The notes below the pieces were generated by a model. It was not told where the DNA came from. It made no database searches and was given only the letters and a program-made list of their open reading frames with translations. From Cryptomeria japonica (lineage: Eukaryota > Streptophyta > Pinopsida > Cupressales > Cupressaceae): a stretch of 64,000 bases of DNA. Location: the NCBI RefSeq assembly GCF_030272615.1, contig NC_081410.1, positions 119,598,640-119,662,639 on the forward strand, read 5' to 3'. Position numbers and translations under genes: made by a program. Shown here piece after piece: positions 51,601 through 60,600 of this stretch; position 1 is the first letter of the stretch; each line of letters starts with the position of its first letter.

Positions 51601-54600
51601 TGGCTTCTTGGTAGATTGAGCGGCAAGAACATGTGTATCTTCATTTTGAGAACTCTTGACAATTCCTCTGGTAGTCAATCTTGATTCTTCTTGAATACAA
51701 TCTGCTCGAAGTCGATCAAACTTAGGTAATTTTGACCTTCCACTTATGCTTTGAATAAATGGCTCCCATGAATGAGGCAGACCATTCAAGGCTAGCATGA
51801 CAAGCTCTTTATCTATCACTTGATCCCCAATTGCACATAGTTGATCTCTTAATTCTGAAATTTTCATGAAGTAGGTTATGACTGAATCTCCTTTTCCCAT
51901 CTTCACTTGGTGGAGTTGTTGTCTCAAGGCAAGAGCCCTACTTACGTTGTTAATCTCATATAAACCTTCCAAGGTCTTGAACATATCTCTTGCAGTTGTC
52001 ATCTTGGAGATGAGAGGTACCAAGTGATCCCTCACGGAGTCGATTAATATCTTCTTTGCTTTGATGGCATTTTTCTTGAATTGCAATTTCTCCTCATGAT
52101 CTTCACGTTCGGATAAATCCTTTTCCTCTATGAATTGAAGAAGATCATTCTCTTCAAGTGCAATGAGCACTCTAAAATTCCATGAGGTGAAGTTAGATGC
52201 GCCTTCAAGTCTATCTTTGACTTTAAGACCATTCACCATTTTCGAGACTTAGAGACATTGCACGGCGGGGAGAGAGAAGAGAGAATATTTAGAAGTTGTT
52301 TAGAATTTGATCACGATCTTCTTTCACCATGGCTCCGATACCATGTTAAATTTAAGTGGTCAGATTATATGGATAGAAAAATTCATACAAAATACAGTGT
52401 ATATCCTAGGAAAACCTTCCTCTATGAAGGACAAAAACAAAGCCAAGAAGTTCCTTATTATTTTATTGATACATAAGATGTTTATACAATGAATTTGGCT
52501 TATTCCTTGATGCTAGTATCAATTCACTTCAATATACAATCCGCTAAGAATAAGTTCAGTCTGCTACAGAAACTATCCACTTGCTGTCTAAGATGCCAAT
52601 GCCGTGTGTCTAGAATATCTACAGGTAATGGATATATCGCAACACAATGAGGAACACGATCTGTATACTGATTGTAAGATTCGGACTGCTGGAGATCGAA
52701 GGTTGTTTTCTAAACACAGAACACGATCTGCAGAATGTTATTCAATGTACTTCTTCAATAATAATGTCCCGATGCATATCCCATACATACAACCGATTAT
52801 AGTTTCCTTCAACCAACACGACTTCTCTAACAAGTCGGTCATAGCATTAATCATCACGTCTCTTCAGGGTGGCGGGATATATGAATTAGACTACCTTAAC
52901 AAGTCATTAACTATAACTGTTTCATTGATTAATAATTCAGAAACATATATATAAGTTGAATATAAAATGTGTAAGGCCAAAGGCCCTTCACGCATTTTAT
53001 AGCAAAGTCGGGTTTTGGGAATCCGACCGACGCTATTCATCAACATGAATTACATTTGTTCTTCCATTTACATGTTCTATGATCTTACTTATTACTAGCT
53101 ACTAGATAAGACCATCCCTTAGATCACCTAGGATCCGGATATAAACTGCATTAGTTCTTGTTCTTTGTCTTGAACAACATTCGTTTCCCTTCTATTCCTT
53201 CTTTTGGTTTTATCGGTAGCTTTCCAACTGCAATGTCAGCCCTTTTCATCCTTTTGTACTCCCTTCATACATTCATCGATCATTAATACCTGAAATATTT
53301 GTATAGAGTTAACTATTAGGCCAACAAGATACAAGCTTTGGCACCTACGATATTATGAATGCTTCTAGAATCAATGGCCATCACAATTCTACTCTTCTCA
53401 TTGCTTTTTATCCTCCAAATCAGGTATTCAATGATCCCCAACATGAAAATAAGGTAAAGGATATTATCATTATTGATCTTCCTATGTTAATTTTCCCTAT
53501 ATTTAATGCATAACTCATTCAAATTCATGTGAAATTCTTATAGTGTCTTCAACCATTGTGTTCTTAGACCCGCATCAACCCCCACTAGATCCAGAGATAA
53601 GTGCAAGGTCATCTATTATTTCCTTTGACCAGATCAAGCGGAGAATTTGTTTCTCCATTACCTTTCTATTATTTGTTGGTTGATAGAGTAATTGTGGAAA
53701 TGGCTCTGATATAAGGAAACTCCTGAAAAGCTTTAAAGTAATACAGATGCAAAAGCATATGGATTTCAAAGAATCGATGTTGTTCAATTAATCAAGGAGA
53801 CAAAGCTCCTTTAAATAGAGTTACAAAGACGATGTTTCTAAAAGAAACAATCGTTAACTAGAGGTGAAATTAGAAACAACTTAAATGACCATTAATAACA
53901 CAAAGAGAAAGAAATTATTCTAATACCCCCCCTTAATGGTCATCATTCTAATTACCAAGAGAAATAACAGAGAAGGTTGCCCCCTTCTTCTCAGAGCACG
54001 CTGCAACAGAAGACAAGAGCCTGCCACTAACTTTGCCACTTGAGATGAGTCCACCACCAACCCTCCCAGAAACTGCATAACTTCTGGAGATACCCAAAAC
54101 AACACCAACCATCCAACCTAATGTTGGAGAACTGTCCCTCCCTGTAACCAGAGACACACCAAGAACAGTTGTCACGATTTTGAGGAAAAAATCGGCAAAC
54201 CCTCCAAACTATTGCAGATGAGCAAGATGCCCGAAAATAGACTGCAAATAAGAGACTAGTGCAAATGTTCGCACAACAACTCTAAGTGTGACAAAAAACA
54301 GACTGCAGCAAAGTACATTTTTTAAGGAAAAAATCATAAACCCTCATGATTTTATTTTATTTTTTTACAGGGACAAAAAATATTTAAAAACCCACAAATA
54401 ATTTTTTAGGACAAAATTATTAAAACCCACAGATTTTTTCAAGGGAAAAAAATATTAAAAACCGAAACAAACCTCGATGCCCATAAGCCATCTTCACGCT
54501 TTTCGAGGCACGGAAAACAAGGTACTGAGAAGATACTAAGTGCACAAAACCTGACTGCCTTCCAACATCATGTTGGTCAATGACGCCATCTTGTACGCTT

Positions 54601-57600
54601 CCCAATGCACGGAAAACGAAAAACTGAGAAGAGGCGCTGGCATGGAATTCAAAAAAATTGAATCCCATTGCAGAAACAGAGGGAGATGCAGGTACAGACT
54701 TCACAAAATGTACGGCTAACACAAATTTCAAGAAAAAAATTCCAACTAACCCAGAAAAATCCGAAGACAACCCAAAAATCTTTGCGAAAAACCCAAAAGG
54801 AATCTACTGTCGAAATCTGGATCCGTTGGCTTGAAAATCGAGGCACCCAGAAAATTTTGACGACAACCCAATTGAGATCTCGAAAAACCCACCACGAATC
54901 TATACTCAAAAAAAAAAATTGACTGAATCTGGAGGGTCAAAACCCTAGCCGAAAGTCAAAAAATGCGGGTTTGACCAAGTTGCAAGTTGCAGAAAAAATG
55001 GCGTGTCTATACCACGCCGAAAAATGCCGAAAACCCTCGCCAGACAGACGCAAACAGGAAGAATCCCGTTACACAGCATAAACACGGTCCAAAACGGACT
55101 TTTGAACACAAAAAATAAAATTTGAAAATCTACAGCAAAACTGGACTCGAACCTAGGACCTTCCATATGTTGCTGGAGTGCTCTACCACTGAGCTACTGG
55201 CCCCTCTTGGACCAATCCATCGTCGGTCCGGGTGTGGCTTAACACCAACACCACCCCTTAAGCCACACCTCTCGTGTGCTTGGCGCTCCTAAGCCTGGAC
55301 CTGGCTCTGATACCATAATACAAATGCAAAAGCATATGGATTTCAAAGAATCGATGTTGTTCAATTAATCAAGGAGACAAAGCTCCTTTAAATAGAGTTA
55401 CAAAGACAATGTTTCTAAAAGAAACGACCGTTAACTAGAGGTGAAATTAGAAACAACTTAAATGACCATTAATAACACAAAGAGAAAGATATTATTCTAA
55501 TATAAATAAGCTTCTACGTGATGAACTATGTCCTTAAAAGTTGTAGACCTCAAGGCTTTGATAAAAACCCTGATGGATCATAGCCCTTTAGTTTACATTG
55601 CAATAACACATCAATGGAAAACCTCATCAACAAGTAAATAGGTTTGACAGAATTATCTTGGTTAGTATATCAAGGAGACTTGATACACCAGATTTTGCAG
55701 GCCATGAATTAATCTTCTTAGATATAATTCTTTAAGAAAAGTTGTTATATGCTAGTCCTCAATAGTTATCTATCACATCCAACAGCATTCTTACTTTTTC
55801 CTCCACAAATGGAGTGATTTCTTATTTCCAATCATCACCATCATGGGAGTCAGCACAGAAAGCCATCATTGATCTTCTAACAAGGCGATATAAATCGCCC
55901 AACACAATTGTTATGCTCCTAATAGAAATGTGCTATTCTTAGAGATGGAAAACATTCTGTAACTAGAATCTGAAATTCTGAAAGGTAGGAGGCAAGAATG
56001 AAAGCAAGCACTGTCCAACTATCAGGGAGGGGCAAGAAGTTAACATGGATTCGGCTTCATTCACCCGGTTGGAGGAGTTGTCAACTCGTTACTAGACCCG
56101 AACACCAGAGGTGCATCCTTCCCAGTCCTCTTGTACTCGAATGGGATAACAGAGCTTCTTGAGTTGCCCCGACACTAGAGTAGGGGGGCTGGCTATGGCC
56201 CCAGATCCACCCATGCCTCCACTTCCAATGCTTCCGTGGCGGTGCTTTGCCACTTTGGTTTTGATAAGTGGGGGGGCTAGCAACTATCGAGTGCAAGCTG
56301 ATTCGGTGCAGTAGGTAAGCAGGTCAAGTTGCTTGCTTGTAGGTTAGCTTCAGTCTAGAGAATCTGTCAGGTGGGAGGAAGGTGGGAGGGAATAGAAGGG
56401 AATAGCAGGGGACTAGAGTAATAATCTGCTGCCCCACACATGCCATTTATCTTCCAGGGATCCTCCTCTTTGGGCCCTTGATAAGGTACTTCCCTTGAAA
56501 GAGGTAGATGTCCCCTACCCCCTACTATTTTAAGGTAAGGGTGCGGCAGGCTGACCGTACTCTAGCTTGGTAGTTTCCACCGCCTGTCCAGGGTTGAGCC
56601 CTGGGATTTGAGTTGATATGGTCAATCTCGTGGACATTCAAGGGCTAAGCAATTGCCCTACTATTCTATAGGCTTCCCTTGTATTCTCTCAGTCAAAGGA
56701 TAGCCGCTCCCTGAGGTTGATGCCATACACCATTGGGCAAGGGTTAAGCTTTAGGTTGAAGCTGCCGGAATGCCCTTTTGACAACATCATTGGAACCCTT
56801 TCAAATAGTTGGGGGTCAGTGTCTTGTGGCTGTAATGGAAAGGGTGAGCCCCCTTAGGAGCCAGCCTTACACCTATCCAGAAAGCACGGAACCAAACCCA
56901 GAGAGGGGCACCCTGCATTTGAACCCTACTGAGCTTAAGAAAATGAATTTGAATATTGAAATCCTCTCTGAACAGAAATCTAGCATATATCTGCTGAAGC
57001 GTGATATAAAAAACAAAATCTGAACTAAACAAAACTCATTCTCAAAATATATAGATCCAGGAATGTGGAAGCTGAAAAAAGAAAACGTTGTTCATTTTTA
57101 CTTTGAATTAAAACTGAAGTTGATTGAAAAAAGAAGTTTTAACACATAATATTGAGACTAGGACTCAGCTCAGAATTAGAGGACCATTTTGGGCTTGAAC
57201 AGCCAAAAAAAATTGCATGACTCAGCAAATAAAATCAGTTCAAATTGATCAAAACCAACTAATGACCAAACCCACCCAAATTTGCCCAAATTCAGCCCTT
57301 CATTATGCAAATTACACTTGCCTCCTATGAGAGCTGCAAAACAGAAACTGAGATGATAAATGACGAAGGTGGGGCAGTTTGCAACTTTTAGGTCAGTTTT
57401 TCTATTAGTGTTAATATTTTTAATGAGTATCTTTGAGACTAACAAGTTTAGGAGTCTAACCTCACAGGTTTCCAAACTCACCAAGGCTTCAAACTCTTAA
57501 AAAATTTTGCGTTGAGGTAGCTGGACTTGTTTGGACTGACTCAGCTTAGTAATAAGTGGGTTCCTCTAGACTCACCAAGTATAATAGCTATGATACAACA

Positions 57601-60600
57601 TATTTTAACAAAGAACAACCCAGAATAATGGAAACCACAAACTAAATCTCACATCCTCAATATTAACAACCTATAACACTGCATAAAAATGGCAAAAATG
57701 TTCTGGAAAATATATGAGCACCAAGTCAGATCAATTTCAGGAGCAGAGTGGGTGCTACACTTCACTAGACTTACTCTTTTAGACTCCCACAGACAAAAGA
57801 TATTTAGCATAAGACAATCTATTAATTCCCTACCTGCAAAATCCTACCAAACGACCTGGGTATATAAACATTGACCAAAAGTTCAGTTGATGGTCCCACA
57901 CCTTAAAATATGGGTTGTTGGACCCACTGCCAGAAACAGGTGGGATAGCCCCTTAACCCTAAAAGTGGTTTCCCTACATACATAACTAAAGGCTGGGTTA
58001 GCCCCTTAACCCCAAAAGTTGTTTCCCCACTTACATAACTAAAGGCTGTCTAGGCCTATTACCCGATACAGTCATTATTATTGGAATCCTAACAACAATT
58101 ACATAACAAATATGGAAAAAGGAATTCAGACATAACAAAGACCAAAATTAACATCATGGAAACCACATGATCTTCTAAAATAATGAAGGTGGAAACTAAT
58201 AATAATTAATGGTAATTTCTAGAAAAAAAGTTGTATCCAGTCTGGACATTCTTTTATGTTTTGAAGTATTTAATTATAAAATCATTTTTTGATTTATAAA
58301 TATTCAACTACAAAAAATGAATAATAGCTTAAACTAAAAAACTGTTGACTTAGTGGTCAGCACCTCCTGGGGCACTCATAACATGGCTTAACCGCCTCCC
58401 GTGGGTCAGGTTAAATCTGACATTTGTATCAGGCATTGATAGTTCAATCTTTTGGCGCAACAGCAAAACGATTCCATCAATTGGTATCAGAGCCAAGTTC
58501 ACGGGTTTGAGTCTTCCTTTAGTGGGTGCTGGAGGCTTAGTTGGTGCTGAGGGGGAGATTGTTCACTCGGTGGTCAGCACCTCCTTGGGGACTCATGACA
58601 TGGCTTAACTGCCTCCCGTGGGTCGGGTTAAATCTGGCATTTGTATCGGGCATTGACAGTTCGATCTTTTGGCGCAACGGCAAAACAATTCCATCAAAAA
58701 CATCAACAGGGAACTAGAACTAAAAGATATAATAAAATGTATCCAGATTATAAACCTCAGCCTATTTGTACATGTTATTGCTCTTTTTTTAACTAATAAA
58801 TTTCTGTGAACTGAAATAAAAAATTAAAAAAATCCTGCATATTTTGCATATGTTACTGTTATATATTATTTTATATTTTTTGGGGAATACACCAGACCTT
58901 TTGAAAGCAGTAAATTTGGAGGTTTGTTGTTTGGATTGTAGAAGTGGAGTCTCCGCGTGTGTATTTTTTCTATTTAGATACATAGAATGTGTAGCAAACA
59001 ATTACTAAGTGAAAAAGTAAAGAATTAAAGGAAAAAGTTGATACTTGAAAGCTTTAAAGTTTAAAGAATAAAGTTATATCTTAACAAATTACAACTAGGC
59101 CAGCGGGACTCAAAAGTACAGCAAGCTATGGTAGCAATAAAATAGAGTGCATAGATAATGACATAATTGTTTGCTAAGCTAAAATGAAATCTTGAAGTTG
59201 TTTGAATGTAACTACTTCACCGATAGCAACAAAAGAAAAAAAAACATGAAAGAAATACTTTTGAACACGCTCATTCCTGTTGAAACAAAATACCCAAAAA
59301 AGCATCAAATTCAGCTTCTAGAAGATAAAAGTGTTCGTAATGTACCTCTGGTGCCATGTAACCAAGAGTTCCTGTCTCACCAATCATGTCCTTGGGATTC
59401 TGAGCCTCAACACGTGCAACTCCAAAGTCTGCTATCTTAAGCGTTCGACTTTTGTCCAGCAGCATGTTTTCTGTTTTAACGTCTCTATGAACTATCTTTT
59501 GTGAATGAAGATAGCTTAACCTGAAATAGATGAGAATTATAAAGTTAAACTTATAATACATAACAACTGGATAATTCATAATGGTTGTCAAGTTTGATGA
59601 TAACAAATAAAGGATAAAATGCTACTTTAGATATATATTAAGACACATGACACACTTAATCAAATTATGTTAGTTAGTTCTAGACGAAGTCATTTCAACA
59701 ACTACATGCATGTATATGAAGAATATGATAGGAACTCACCCTCTGGAAAGGTCCAATGCTAACTGGATCACAACATTATAAGCAAGTTTTCTTCTCCGGT
59801 TTTTTATGAGGTAGTTCTTCAGTGTTCCTCCAGCAAGATACTCTACAACAACACAACAAGCATTGGATGGACCCTCAAGACCACCTTCAGTATCATTTGA
59901 ACCGTGCATAAGGTCTGAAGAACCCATTGAGGCACCTATAAACTGTGACAGCAATAAAACAGAAAGCTTAGAGCATATAAACACCAATACACCTAGTTTG
60001 AATCCAAGAAGAAAAACAGCCAAAGCAGTTTTAATTTGCATACCGATAACCTCATCCTATGGTTTACAAGTGAGAACAATCTCATATATAAAAGAGAATT
60101 CATTACCATAAAAAGTAATGCACTCACAAGCTGTGTGTAAAGTAGAACTGTAGTGAATATTCTATCAAGAAAAAAAAACATAAAATGCATAAAGAAGCAC
60201 TTTTACCCGATTTTGTTATGTCAAATGTGATGGCCTCATTGATAAAAATGTACCAAGGCAAAACCATGGAGCTAAATCCAAATGAAAGAGAATAGGCCAA
60301 CACTGAGCACATACCTTTGTTACATTTGGATGGTCTAGTTTATGCCATACAGCCACTTCTTGTCGAAATGCGGTCCTCACTGCATCTATCTCAGCTGCTG
60401 TTTTGGTTTGTTCTTCTCCCCAGTCAAGCAGTTTCACTGGATGGCAAAAGAAAGAATTGAGTTTAATGGTAAATATGTCTGAATCCTACAGCCTTATCCA
60501 ACAAGCAAGCAAAACACAACTGCAAAATTGCCATGATGGTTACACAAACAAAAAAATATATATCACTACACGTACAGAGCATTCCAACCAAATTCTGCGA

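Larger units (their letters stand above)
47152..53045 (-). mobile_element. Full-length Copia LTR retrotransposon, 5.9 kb, coding region broken
   Basis: LTRs are 52344-53045 (5' LTR) and 47152-47854 (3' LTR), both TGTTGATGAATAG...TTTAACA. A perfect 5-bp duplication TGAAT lies at 47147-47151 and 53046-53050. The primer-binding site TGGTATCGGAGCC (minus strand, ending at 52343) follows the 5' LTR. A polypurine tract AAGAGGGAG (47855-47863) precedes the 3' LTR. Gag, protease, integrase, RT and RNase H are in Copia order, disrupted by one frameshift-deletion and three in-frame stops. The two LTRs differ by a few percent by eye, so the insertion is old but not ancient. Confidence 0.97.
12883..59345 (-). 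other. Kinase intron 4, about 46.5 kb
   Basis: The length is 46,463 bp, starting at donor GTACAT and ending at acceptor ACAG. It contains insertions of at least five repeat classes (L1, Copia, long solo LTRs, TRIMs, hAT), on both strands and nested. The flanking exons are intact and in frame, so the gene has tolerated this growth. Large introns built from old LTR retrotransposons are a known feature of conifer genomes. Confidence 0.9.
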
